From Isoetes taiwanensis (Eukaryota > Streptophyta > Lycopodiopsida > Isoetales > Isoetaceae), in the NCBI GenBank assembly GCA_021234155.1, contig JAJEKV010000297.1:62001-126000 (forward strand): DNA of 64,000 nt, in the 5' to 3' direction. Position 1 is the stretch's first letter. The number at the start of each line of letters is the position of its first letter. The translations under genes and the position numbers were made by a program. Under the pieces are notes generated by a model. It was not told the DNA's origin. It saw nothing but the letters and a program-made list of their open reading frames with translations, and ran no database searches. Positions 24,836-35,283 of the stretch are shown here, piece after piece.

Positions 24836-26301
24836 ATGGCCATGGACTTCCACGTTACATTGGAAAATAAATGCCTTCTTACTCCAGCACAACCAACAAC
24901 GCACCATGCCTTCTTCCTTTGCAACATAGACCAGGAGTCCATCTATCCTGTTGAATCAGTGTACTTCTTTGCTGCAGATCCTAAAAAGCCTATCAACAAT
25001 TTGATCCCTACTGTTGTGGATGCGCTGCGACAGATCTTAGTGCCATATTACTTCATTGCAGGAAGGCTCAGATTTAATCGTGCTGAAAAAAGAATGGAGA
25101 TTGACTGCAATGAGGATGGTATTTTATTTGCTGCAGTATGTGCTGACATTTGTATGCATGAGCTAAGGGATCCGGCCAAATCCAAATCCTCATTTCGTAA
25201 AGCTTTTAGCCCCCGGCTTGGGACGGGAGGGCTTATTTGATACTCCTCTAGTAAGGATTCAGGTAAGTAGTTTATAATCTTTGTATCCTATTCATAAATG
25301 GCAAGTTGTTTGTCTAATAGGCTACCTTTGGTCTCCTTGGATGTGAAAATTCAAATCAAATCAATCGAATTTTGATTTCTATGTTGCAGGTAACCAGGTT
25401 CAAGTGTGGAGGCTTTGCATTTGGCATGTGGAACCTTCATTGCATCTTAGATGGAAGATCAGCCACAGATTTTTTTATCAATCTAGGCTCTTTGGCAAGA
25501 GGAGAAGGCATTAAACTATGGCCTAATCCAAAAAGAGAAGCCCTTGCAGCAAGAACACCACTAAATCCAACTCTATATCAGAATATTCTGCTTAAATCCC
25601 TCAATGTATCAACTGTAGACCAAATCCCTCTTAGAACAGATTCAATAGTCTCAAACAAAAAAGGCAACACAGCACCGCTGAATCAAGTATTCAAAACCTT
25701 CAAATTTACAGAACCCATGTTGAGAATCCTCAAGTCCATGGCGATGGAGGATCTAAAAAGATGCTCCACATTTGAAGCCATGGTGGCTCATTTCTGGAAG
25801 CTATATGCTGCATCAAAGAACAAGCCTGCAGAGGAGAGATCCTTGCTATTTTTTGCAGTAGATTTCAAGCAAAAGCTGGAACCAAAACTTCCAAGGGAAT
25901 TCTCAGGCAATGGCATATGTGCAGTATGTGCAAGCATGAGCTATGGCGAACTGCGGTGCTCCGCCATGTCTACCATAGTTAAGGAGATACAGAAAGCTTT
26001 GAATTCTGCAAGTGATGAATACGTTAGGTCCTGGACGGATTGGTGGGAGATTTATAGGATTGGACCTGCAAAATTACAGGGGTCTCTTTGCTTCTCAGCA
26101 TGGTGGAGGTTGCCTTTTTATGAATTTGATTTGGGCTGGGGAAAACCCACCTATTATGGCCCTGTTCCTAATGATCTAGCGGATTTTGTTGTGATGTTGC
26201 CCAGCCCTAAAGATGATGGTTGCTGCAGTTTGTATCTTTGCCTTGACTCTCAATCCATGGTTGCCTTTGAAAACCTGGTCTATGATGGTCTCCTTGTCTA
26301 A
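24836..26301 (+). CDS. BAHD acyltransferase, exon 1 frameshifted (possible pseudogene)
   Basis: Exon 1 is 24836-25262, the intron 25263-25389 is GT-AG, and exon 2 is 25390-26301 (303 codons). BAHD enzymes transfer acyl groups from CoA thioesters to alcohols or amines in the cytosol. The catalytic HxxxD is HCILD at 25438-25452 (about residue 159), and the structural DFGWG motif is DLGWG at 26128-26142 (about residue 389). VTRFKCGGFAFG and the N-terminal Q-YFFAADP-like strand also fit. Expected length with one base removed is about 445, normal for the family. In exon 1 the frame closes at a TGA near 25240. Reading one T fewer in the TTTT at 25204-25207 restores the family pattern PGLGREGLFDTP and joins the splice in phase. 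The break could be a real pseudogene mutation or an assembly error. N-terminal similarity suggests the hydroxycinnamoyl or omega-hydroxyacid feruloyl transferase branch, but I cannot name the substrate. Confidence 0.85.
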
Positions 26302-26640
26302 AACGGAGCTTATACTTATTGCGGCTTCATATTGCTTACCATGCTACAGCGGCCAAAAAAAAGCAAAAAAATAGAACAAAAGTACTACCTGTGTGAGCTG
26401 CTTGTCCATAGCTCCACCGAGAACTTGACTATGGCGCCATTATTGTACTTCCTAAAGCGAAGCATAAACCTAGAGAGTCGCTAAATAGTATTTTGCAATT
26501 ATAATTCAGAAAACAAACGATGCCAACCAAAATAGAATGGATCTATAAACTTCTGCGATTTTAGTTTGGTAAAAGAGTAGCTATAAGATTTTACACTATT
26601 TGTACTACTTGTTATAGAACAATTTTACAGTCTCAAATCT
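26302..26640. other. 3' flank of the BAHD gene
   Basis: No gene is visible. The sequence is AT-rich and probably includes the BAHD 3' UTR. Confidence 0.35.
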
Positions 26641-26641
26641 A

Positions 26642-26960
26642 GAAGACCAAAAGCACGTGTTCTGGTCTTGTGGTCAAGCCCGAGAAGTATGGAAAAATGC
26701 ATCCAAAGCCTGCAAAAACTAACAATAATCAATGAAGTTATGCTCTCTAGCCATGGGATAATACTCACCTGCATGGAACATAATAAGAGTCTATGCCTTA
26801 TGGGCTATCTGGAGAGACAGGGTAACACCTCGGTACACATGGCTTATAGAAAGCGCCTAGAAAACCCCAAGCGAGAAAAACCCTGAGAGAAGAAGATGAA
26901 AATAAAGCTAGGCAATGGGGAATCAATTGGAGTCCTGTGTTCAGCAATATTATGAGTGAG
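26642..26960 (+). pseudogene. LINE reverse transcriptase zinc-binding (zf-RVT) remnant
   Basis: In one frame EDQKHVFWSCGQAREVWKNA is followed about 45 residues later by NIIRVYALWAIWRDR. This matches the terminal zinc-binding region of plant LINE reverse transcriptases, of the form E(D/T)xxHxxWxC...A..VW and then a W-x-x-W-x-x-R segment. Two stops lie between the blocks and the rest of the reverse transcriptase is absent, so this is a truncated fossil. Confidence 0.55.
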
Positions 26961-27220
26961 GAAATTACCTGGAATCTTAGTTGCATGGCTCTTTATCTAA
27001 TTGTTGGAAAGTTGTTCTCTATATTTATATGGTTCTGGTTCCCAGGTTGTTGGGTACTCAGCCTGCCACGTGTTATTTCTTGATATATCCAAGTGTATGG
27101 TCAAGATTTTGCATGGTCTTTCCAGAGTCCCTATATGTTTGCTACAGCTCCCTAGTTAGGTTTCCTCTAGTTTTTCTCTTTTACGAGTCTTTCTTTATTG
27201 CATCGCATAGCATGTGTGGG

Positions 27221-27269
27221 GGAATCTTCATCACCTGAAGGTTAGGAACCTTCAGGTGATGAAGATTCC
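27221..27269. repeat. Perfect 23-bp foldback with 3-nt loop
   Basis: GGAATCTTCATCACCTGAAG plus GTT (27221-27243) is exactly reverse-complemented at 27247-27269 around the loop AGG. RNA from either strand would form a perfect 23-bp hairpin. No larger terminal repeats were noticed around it. Confidence 0.95.
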
Positions 27270-27279
27270 TCGACATGGC

Positions 27280-28250
27280 CTTCGTCAAGCCCCGATTACC
27301 TCAGAAGACAAGAAACGCAACACAAAACAGAAATTATAGGCAGCCAGTAACAGATTACTCACGCAAATTCGATTGAAGGCCCCACAAATCCATTGAAGGC
27401 CTTGCAAATTGGTTGCAAAGCCCTGTGCAGAGCCTCCAAAGAAGGAACCATAGCTTTGTGCAAAGCCTCCAATGCAAGGCCTTGTGCAGTGCCTTCTGCA
27501 GACCCTCCGATGCAAAAACACCGCAGCCTTACACCAAAACCCATCTTCATCTGAGGCCATGGCCTTCTTCTATGTTTTCTGTGAGTCTATGGCCTTCGTC
27601 TGTGTCGGCAAGACTATGGCAGGTTTTTTTGTTGGGCTATGGCAAGGCCATGGCCGTCTAGGTTTTTTGCAGGTCTATGGCCTTTGTCTATGTTCTGGCT
27701 ATAGGATTGGGAAAGGAGGCAAGAAAGCATAACTTTGTTGGCAGTGCCACTTGAGGGCCGCCAGAAAAAGCACCCAAAAATTAACTGAATTCAAAAAAGA
27801 GTGTAATCTTAAGTAATCTGGGCTTGATGAAGGTTACAGAAAGATAATACACGAAGAATAAATTTAAGCATCTAAAAGGCATAATCCCATGGCTTGGTCT
27901 TTCTTGGGTTGCCCCTATCGGAAAAACCCTGGCTCATGTGGGTATGTGGAATATTTTGGGTATATGCTAGTATACTTCGGTATTCTTTCTGACTGGCCTA
28001 AACTTGCTATCCCCGGTCATTTCTCTCCTTCTGCTCCAGTAGTCACAGATTTTGCTGCTACATAGCTTTGAATCTGTTGAAGCAAATGGCGTTGTTAGGA
28101 GGGTTATACTTTTTAGGAGTCTCTCAAGTCTATGTTTTAGATAAAGAATGCAATTGAGAAATGCATCCAAAGAGATGCTTTTTCTTGATGTATATCATGC
28201 ATAATGATGTCATGATTAAGTCTTGTAAACACTGAATTAGGTTCGGATGT
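27280..28250. other. Degenerate repeats, no gene
   Basis: At about 27375-27515 the words GCAAAGCC, CCTTGCA/CCTTGTGCAG and GCCTCCAA recur, and around 27555-27690 variants of CTATGGCCTTCGTCT and CTATGGCAGG recur. These give long repetitive open frames on both strands (for example a minus-strand frame rich in GGSAEG/EALHKA). I read them as by-products of the repeats. Confidence 0.5.
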
Positions 28251-28279
28251 TAACTAAGAATTGCAAAATCGTTTGGAAA

Positions 28280-29310
28280 GATTTAAAGATGTGTTCCAAA
28301 AAGAGTTGTTGGAAGGGCCACTGCCTTCAGGGACCATGTGCTTGAGTCAAGGGTGAACCCAATGGTGCGTGCATCGTATCATCTTAGTCCTCTAGAGTTA
28401 GAGGAAGTTAAACATCAAGTTAAAGAACTGCTAGTAAAGGCATTTATAAAGGCAAGGAATTAGTCTTTTGCAAGTCCAATTTTTCTTGTTAAAAAGAATG
28501 GAACTATGTGAATGTGCATAGATTATTGCGCTTTTAACAAGGCAACTATCAAGGTTAGGTATATGTTGCCTCGGATAGATGATATTTTAGATCGTTTTAG
28601 CGGAGCCAACTTGTTCGCTAAGATGGATCTGCATACTAGATATCATCAAATTAGGATTCAGGAAAGTGATGAACCTATGATGGAATTTCGAACTCATCAA
28701 GGGCATTATGCGTTCTTAGTCATGCCATTTGGTCTCCCAAATGCTCACGCAACCCATATGAAGTTGACGAATCAAGTATTCTCTGAACATTTGGATAAAT
28801 TTGTTGAGGTGTTCTTTGATGATATACTTGTGTATTCACAAATGTTAAAAGAGCATTTTGCTCATTTGGAGCAAGTATTCAAAGTGTTCGCACTCAGAAA
28901 CTTTATGCTAACATATCCAGCTGCGATTTTCTTAAGCAAAGGGCTGCTTACCTAGGACACATTCTCTCGAGGGAGGGAGTATCGCCAGATCCAAGTAAGC
29001 TGCAAGCAGTGCAAGACTAGCTACCACGTGAAAATATTTCTGAGTTGAGAAGTTTTCTAAGTTTGGCTATGTACTATAGAAAATTTGTGCCGAAATTTTC
29101 CAAGGCGGTAGCTCCACTCACGAATCTTTTAAAGAAATATCGCGAGTATATATGTAACAAAGCGCTTTTAAGCTTATTAAAGAGTTGTTGATTAGTAGTC
29201 CTATACTAAAAGTACCCGATTTAAATGAATCCTTTGAGGTTTATACTGATGCTTGTGTTCAAACACTGGGGGCAATGTTAATGCAGCAAGGTCGGGTAGT
29301 GGCTTATGAA
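28280..29310 (+). pseudogene. Ty3/gypsy reverse transcriptase-RNase H fragment
   Basis: The order of a Ty3/gypsy pol polyprotein can be followed. RFKDVFQKELLEGPLP lies near 28280, a linker ending SFASPIFLVKKNG near 28490, MCIDYCAFNKATIKVRYMLP near 28512, and FAKMDLHTRYHQIRI and FLVMPFGLPNA next. The catalytic box is FFDDILVYS near 28815. YLGHILS and [18 protein letters not shown] follow, then an RNase H start (PDLNESFEVYTDA) near 29215. Frameshifts and stops interrupt it near 28345, 28460 and 28950 and several times after 29000. No LTR flanks it directly, and it ends about 1.5 kb before the LTR element at 30778, so it appears to be a separate, older copy. Confidence 0.85.
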
Positions 29311-29319
29311 AATTGGAAT

Positions 29320-30772
29320 AGGGGCTTTTTATGATTCTTTCTATTTTTAGGTAAAACACATTTCGTGGATCATATCATGATCAAATTTTATATGATCTTT
29401 TTCCGTTAAAGTTAATGTGATAACGGACACTGAAATCATTTTAGCCACGTAATTTAAATGAAAAGATATTTTTACTTGCAATTTTTGTTTGCCTATTATG
29501 TTTGCAAATGCTTTTTCAAATTTTTGTTTGGAAATAAAAAGGGTTTTAATCAAAAATAAGATTTTTATAAAGGGTTCTTTTTTACCAAACCATTGTATGT
29601 ACTATCTAAGTCACTAAAAATAGACAAAGAAGAGAAGTGCTAGAGAGAGAATATCAATTGTTTCTGCGCTCATAACTTGAGCTACAGAGGTTAAATTCAG
29701 ATGATCTTGGGCACTTTAGAAAGCTTATATAGAGAGCTTTCCATTGACATATGATTTGGCCCAGATCTATTAAGATTTGCAAAGTGCATGCCATGGAGAT
29801 TTGATGATAATATAGTTTTTATCATAATTTTTGAATTCAGACTTCGTTTTGAGTGTTTTTTATTGCGCTCTGAATCTTTTTGCTGATGTATGATATGCAC
29901 ATATTTGGTTAAATTCACTGGGTCAAAACAACGAATTTTTGGGTGGATTTGATAAGGCTTCAGACCCCACTATTTGATTAAAATATGATTTGCATAGCTG
30001 CAAACTATACCCTCTGCACAACTGACCATTCTCGTCATGTCCTTTGTCCTACATCATTGTAGTGCAGTAAGTTTTTATGAAGATATTGAAGAGATATGGT
30101 ATCGTGGCAGTGTTGTGTATCGGGAAAAAAAAATTCAAACTTTTCGTTTTGGTGTGTTATGGGATTTGTGCTATATTTGATGGTTTATATGTTATTCATG
30201 AACTTGCCAATATTTTTTTTTCAAACAAAAACAATATCTCCCATAATACACCAAAGCCATTGAATAAAAGTTTGTTTTTCAAATTTTTGTTTCATCCCCT
30301 TTTTTTTGAGAGAACAACATTTTTTGTATTTATATTTAAGAAAAGTACAATGCTTCAGCACAATAAGAGAATAACTACATGGAGCATACTCGACATCTTC
30401 ATCCTCTTAAATGTAGAAACTTATTTACTGCTCTGCTCTGAGCTGGTAATAAACATTTAAGCACAAAACATCTCTCCACATCGAAACCAAGGTTTATAAG
30501 ATGATCCAAAGAGCAAAAGTACTGAATCACTGAAATTATATGGAAGTTGCATGACTCCTCGTCTATATGACAACATCCAAATAGAATATAAATCAGGCAT
30601 ATCAGTACCTGATGAAGCACATGCTCAAACATGGTAATTTTTGAGCAACCAAATCCAACTGGAATGTATCAAGATATTTTGGCATCAGTACCAAAATGTC
30701 ACTCAATCTTTAGTAATTGAGTGACATTCTCAAGCATAATAGTACTTGAAAATGCAACCAAGGTGTTTCAAA
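29320..30772. other. AT-rich spacer between retroelements
   Basis: No protein family is recognised. Long T runs near 30205-30325 and A/T-rich words dominate. It may be degraded retrotransposon internal sequence. Confidence 0.35.
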
Positions 30773-31640
30773 GATAGTGTAACGAACCTAGTGGCCTTGT
30801 GTGCATGACATTCATAAGTTACCTGAAAGTGGCTTACTTTGTCTCAATATAGGATGGTGAGATTATCTAACGACCTTGTTGATATGCGTCCATGGGTTAT
30901 GCTAGTAGTGGCGTTTAAAACTATAGAAATACATTAGCAAAGGTCATATAAGCAGAAGATGTTAGATTATTGAGTATTGGACTTATAAATATGCTAAACA
31001 TGCATTAGATTGCATGCATATATATATGCACATGCACATGCATGCATGTGATTGCATGCACAACACTTGTCTAGCATGCATATGCATTGAGATTCTCATT
31101 GTTATATATATATTGGATGTGAACAAAGGAGAGGGTGTCCTGGTTTGGTGAAGGATCTTGTTCATTGTTCTCCTCTACCTATTCTCTAGAGAAAGAGAGG
31201 CTGGCCGAATTGTAGAACAATAGCAGAAACCAGAAGGAGTTTGCAGATGGGAAGGTGATGAGGAAATAGAAGCAAGGAAGGCAGACACAGTCGATAGCAA
31301 GCAAAATCAATCCGAGAAACTGAGATGGGGATCTGATGCGTGCTTGGGGATTTGATGAGTGCTTGGTTTGTTGTATTGCTTGGTTATGCTTCCAGTAGAA
31401 TCAGCGGCTATGGCGAACTCAATCGGCAGTTTCGGCTAGAATAGATCTTCAATTTGGTTCTATGATGCCACCAAGAGTCTTTCTTATGAATTTCGGCCTG
31501 TTCTGCATTCAGTTCGGCCAGTTTTGATCTTATTGCCAATCCGGCAGTATTTCTATAAAAGTAAACCTCTAATATGTCTTTTTGCTCTTTAAACATCGCT
31601 CTTGAGAATCTGTTTTGCCCTTTAAGTTCATTGAAAGCTT

Positions 31641-31712
31641 TATAGGCTAGTTGGTTAGCAGTCGAGCCTTTAAGCCACAGACCCAGGTTCGAATCTAGTC
31701 TTAGGCATGAGT
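31641..31712 (+). other. tRNA-like segment (A-box and B-box) inside the LTR
   Basis: TAGGCTAGTTGGTTAGCAG at 31643-31661 resembles a tRNA D-arm with A-box, and GGTTCGAATCT at 31686-31696 matches the B-box and T-loop. The spacing suits a tRNA or a tRNA-derived SINE head. The right LTR carries the same segment at about 38315-38385 with GGTTCAAATCT. It is not a functional tRNA by eye, since I could not close an acceptor stem, but the internal promoter signature is clear. Confidence 0.5.
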
Positions 31713-32127
31713 TTTTGCATAAGTACTCCTTTTGGACCTTCTCTTATTTAAGAGGACAAGGGTCAGATAAACCATCCGTTTATATTACTTGTTATCTTAA
31801 GGTTTCCACCATACCATAGCACACCTTTATGTTTTAAAATATTGACCATGCATTATTGGAACCGTAGAGTCCATTCTTTAGAGTTGTAGACTTGCATGTC
31901 CTTGTTAGGCATGGTGGTTCGGAGCTATCGAATCTAGTCTATAGAAGTGTCCTAAGTCTTGAAGCACACTTGATTCTATCTTCTAACTATCGAATCTTGT
32001 TGTAGGTTATAGTTAGGTGGTTTCTATGATTGCTAGAATAGATGGCGCATGGGTGTTGTGATCTCTTTTGCTATGGATATGGTAAGGACCATCTGGTGGT
32101 ATTAGACGTAATGATGAGGTAGAATGA

Positions 32128-32472
32128 ATGTCATTATCTCTAGACATTAGTTTGATTAAGATATTACATGAAAGTTATGGTTGCTTATATGTTAAGGGAG
32201 TTCATGTTCTTGCTTTGAGATGTGCAATGAGATGTTGTCACTTGGTTATGAAATATCTTGATGAACCTCATTCTATTGTATTGCATTGTTCTGTGGTTAT
32301 TCTTGGAAGTAAGATGCATGAGGATTCTATGATATCTCGTATTGGATCAACCTGTAAGGTTATTGGTGATATTCTATCTCGTAAAGTCATGATGGATGAT
32401 GTTGCATCTTGCATTGCAAACGGACCATCTTCGGAGGGATGGAATGGCCGTGAGACTCCGCATCCGTTCTAG
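32128..32472 (+). other. 114-codon open frame within the left LTR
   Basis: An ATG-initiated frame with the same length and nearly the same protein exists in the right LTR at 39156-39500, differing at about three residues. Because the two LTRs are copies of each other, the shared frame does not by itself show selection. No domain is recognised; the protein is rich in Cys, His and Met. Confidence 0.35.
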
Positions 32473-34150
32473 ATGGTTAGACGGATGGCATGTTGCATTT
32501 ATGGCCCAACTTCGGAGGGGTGGGGTATTCTGTAACTATTCTGTCCCCGTATTGCATGGCCCGGACGGATGAGTTAAACCCCAAGACGCATGAGGATGGA
32601 GAGAGTGGTCTCCTTGGGGTCGCAACCCAAGGATTACGCTTGGCATATGTGCATACATACATATGATTGATGAGAATGTAAACATGTTTGTAGCCTGAGT
32701 TCTAACTTGGAGCAGATAAAATTGTTGTTGTTCTTATCTTTGATGGGTATGCTAGATTACTTTGTGGATGATGTTATACGCTAGACTGCTTTGTGGTTGA
32801 TGTTGTGGATGCTCCCGAAATGTTTCCTCCCCACTTAGTCCATGTGGACTAACCCCCTCGGATGTTTGTTGTGTTGTAAGATGGCACGTCCTGAAGCCAC
32901 GATTGTGTTGGACCTAGACTCTTTTGTTACCGGTGGTTGATGAGAATGTAAACATGTTTGTAGCCGGCTTTAATGTCTGAAAGGAAAATTGTATGTTTGA
33001 GAGATCCTAATATCCTTGTTAGGGGAGTTGTATTATGTTAAAGGCAACCCCAATTTGTGGCCCAAGACTGGAGGCGGATGGAGAGTCTTCCGAGGGGTAG
33101 CTCTGGCGACTCCTCCTCGGTGGGAAGAGGGGAAGATCAAAGGGCCAATTAGGCATGGGTGACGGGGTGGCCTTGGGGTTTTTTTTTGTATATTATGGTG
33201 TGTATTGTGATATGGGAGCAATGTGAGTTTTTCCAAGCATGTGTGGCCTTGGGCCTATATATGTAAATGATTTGATTGTAACCAAACTTGATCAATGAAT
33301 TGGCTCTGATACCAACTAAAACGGACCTAACCCCTTGGCCTAGGCCGTCACACTAAATAACGCGAATAGAGACAATCAAATCATGAACTTTCATTGATCA
33401 AGTTTGGTTAAAATCAAATCATCTACATATATAGGCCCAAGGCCACACATGCTTGGAAAAACTCACATTGCTCCCATATCACAATACACACCCATAATAT
33501 ACGAAAAAAAAACCCAAGGCCACCCCGTCACCCATGCCTAATTGGCCCTTTGATCTTCCCCTCCCCGGGAAGTGACCGAGGAGGAGTCGCCAGAGCTACC
33601 CTCGGAAGACTCTCCATCCGTCTCCGGGTCTTGGGCCACAAATTGGGGTTGCCTTTGCGCATAATACAACTCCCTGAACAAGGATATTAGGATCTCGTGT
33701 AAACTCGTTCCTTAGACATTAAAGCCGCCTCAGCCTCCGGCCTCGCTGGAACCACCGTGTAACAAAAGAGTCTAGGTCCAACACAATCGCGGGCTTCGTG
33801 GACGTGCCATCTTACAACACAACAAACATCCGGGTTAGTCCACAAGGACTAAGTGGGGAGGGACATTGGGATCATCACATTCATGCATAACAATAGCAAT
33901 AATACGCGGAATTACCCGGCACGTTGATACTTCCCCGCAGAAGGTTAGTACATTCTATGACTACCATTTCCCATGCATACTACATGCCAAGCGAATCCTT
34001 TGGGTGCAACCCCAAGGAGACCACTCTCTCCATCCCAGACGTGCAGGTTCAACTCATCCGAAGGCCATCCGGCATGGATGAGGAGTTACACGCCACCCCA
34101 CCCTCCGGGTGTGGGCTGCATGCAAATGCACAACATTCTTGATACAAGTG
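32470..34150. repeat. Inverted repeat, arms of roughly 800 bp
   Basis: The plus-strand sequence up to 33299 is repeated in reverse complement from 33390 onward, around a 90-bp centre. Matching landmarks include GTGTGGCCTTGGGCCTATAT (33240s against 33430s), the CTCCTCCTCGG block (33110s against 33580s) and GAGAGAGTGGTCTCCTTGGG (32599 against 34013). The arms are the 3' parts of two related LTRs facing each other. Confidence 0.85.
33301..33314 (-). other. Primer-binding site for initiator tRNA-Met, minus strand
   Basis: On the minus strand the sequence is TGGTATCAGAGCCA, the complement of the 3' end of plant initiator tRNA-Met and the standard PBS of many plant LTR retrotransposons. It follows the inverted LTR's end after the 2-nt spacer GT. 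This marks the inverted unit as running toward lower coordinates from here. Confidence 0.88.
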
Positions 34151-35283
34151 CACTACATCCATGATACCATCTCAGATACATAATACAATTCCGTAAGGTG
34201 CCCCCATACCCCATTCATACTTATAGAGCAATCTTAAATGCACACGTAGACATCCCACATCGTATACTAGCTAGGCAGATTCTTTTCCCTAATCGTGGAC
34301 TGGCAACAATATTCAATGGCATCTTGGTCTTATGGGGTTTATTTGCAGAGGTACTACAATTTGTAGACAACTTAAGGGTTTTAAGCTCTAACTTATAAAC
34401 AACTTAAAAGTGTTAAGGTTTAACTTTAAAATAAATTTTTAAAGGTCTGAGGATACCGGACCTCGTATCCCCCGCACAATGAAAAAACAAAAGTCATCAG
34501 AAACAAAGTTCGTGGGTTTCAACAAATGCCCTTTTTGGCTGGCCGACTGGCTCTACAAGCTCGCCCAAGGCAGGAGTTCATTCCCAAATACATTCAGAGT
34601 GCAAAGGCGATCTCTAGCATAAGAATCAGAGGAAGAAGACGGCACTATAAATTTATCCATGGCAGCGGAGACAGGCAGACAGAAGGAATATTTCACAGCA
34701 GATCAAAGCAAGCTTAGGTTCACCTGGATTTGATGGCCAAATTCAAGCAGGGTCTACCGGATTTGGAAGCACAGAACAAAGGATCATGACAGATTTTTAT
34801 TATGAACTGGAGTTGGCTTACAGGCAGGTGGCGGCATGCTTCAGAGACTCGGCTCTACATAATCCATCCCCAATCAGGCCGAAAATCAATACAAAGATCA
34901 AATCCCCACCTGAGTTTAGCTTTGGACTCTTGTTTTCCTTGCTCTGCTTCCAATTTGATCAGCCCAACCGATTCTCTTTCCTCCTCTTTTTGCCCATCTG
35001 GCCACTCTTCTATTTCTTATATACCCTTTCCTTAAGAACACTTGGCAGGATCCATCACAGGATCAGGCCAGATGGTGAGTTTGGCATGCTACATGCATCT
35101 ATAAGCGAGATCCTGCCGCTATCTGGCAGCCATGATTCTTTCCTTCCCCTGATTTAGTGTGCTCACACTTTTAGCATTCAATTTATTAAGGTTTTAAGTT
35201 GCCCCCAACACACCCATGGACGCATACCATTGTGCTCTATACAAATTAATACGGACACAAGCTGTGTCCCTGGGTTTGTTACA
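33317..35283 (-). repeat. Inverted LTR (about 1.97 kb), minus strand
   Basis: Read on the minus strand it starts TGTAACAAACCCAGGG at 35283, has a candidate TATA element (TATATAA, 35023-35017), and ends GGTTAGGTCCGTTTTA at 33317. The right outer LTR ends in the closely similar GGCTAGGTCCGTTTCA, so the two LTRs are relatives with different U3 regions. The final CA has become TA. Confidence 0.8.

Larger units (their letters stand above)
30778..33299 (+). repeat. Left LTR of the compound element, 3' end missing
   Basis: It begins TGTAACGAACC and matches the right LTR from 37449. Compared with that copy it lacks about 320 bp (the equivalent of 38738-39058). From about 32886 it matches the inverted LTR at 33390-34000 better than the right LTR, because the right LTR has diverged or lost sequence there. 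It stops after GATCAATGAA, before the expected CA terminus. A TATATATATA stretch near 31103 is a candidate LTR promoter element. Confidence 0.82.

Noticed and set aside
24836-25240. Exon 1 of the BAHD gene as a separate 134-residue protein
   Set aside because: The stop follows an apparent one-base frameshift, and the sequence continues in another frame to a good splice donor that joins exon 2 in phase.
27285-27732. Overlapping 80-90 codon frames on both strands
   Set aside because: They are produced by degenerate short repeats, and no domain or splice signals fit a gene.
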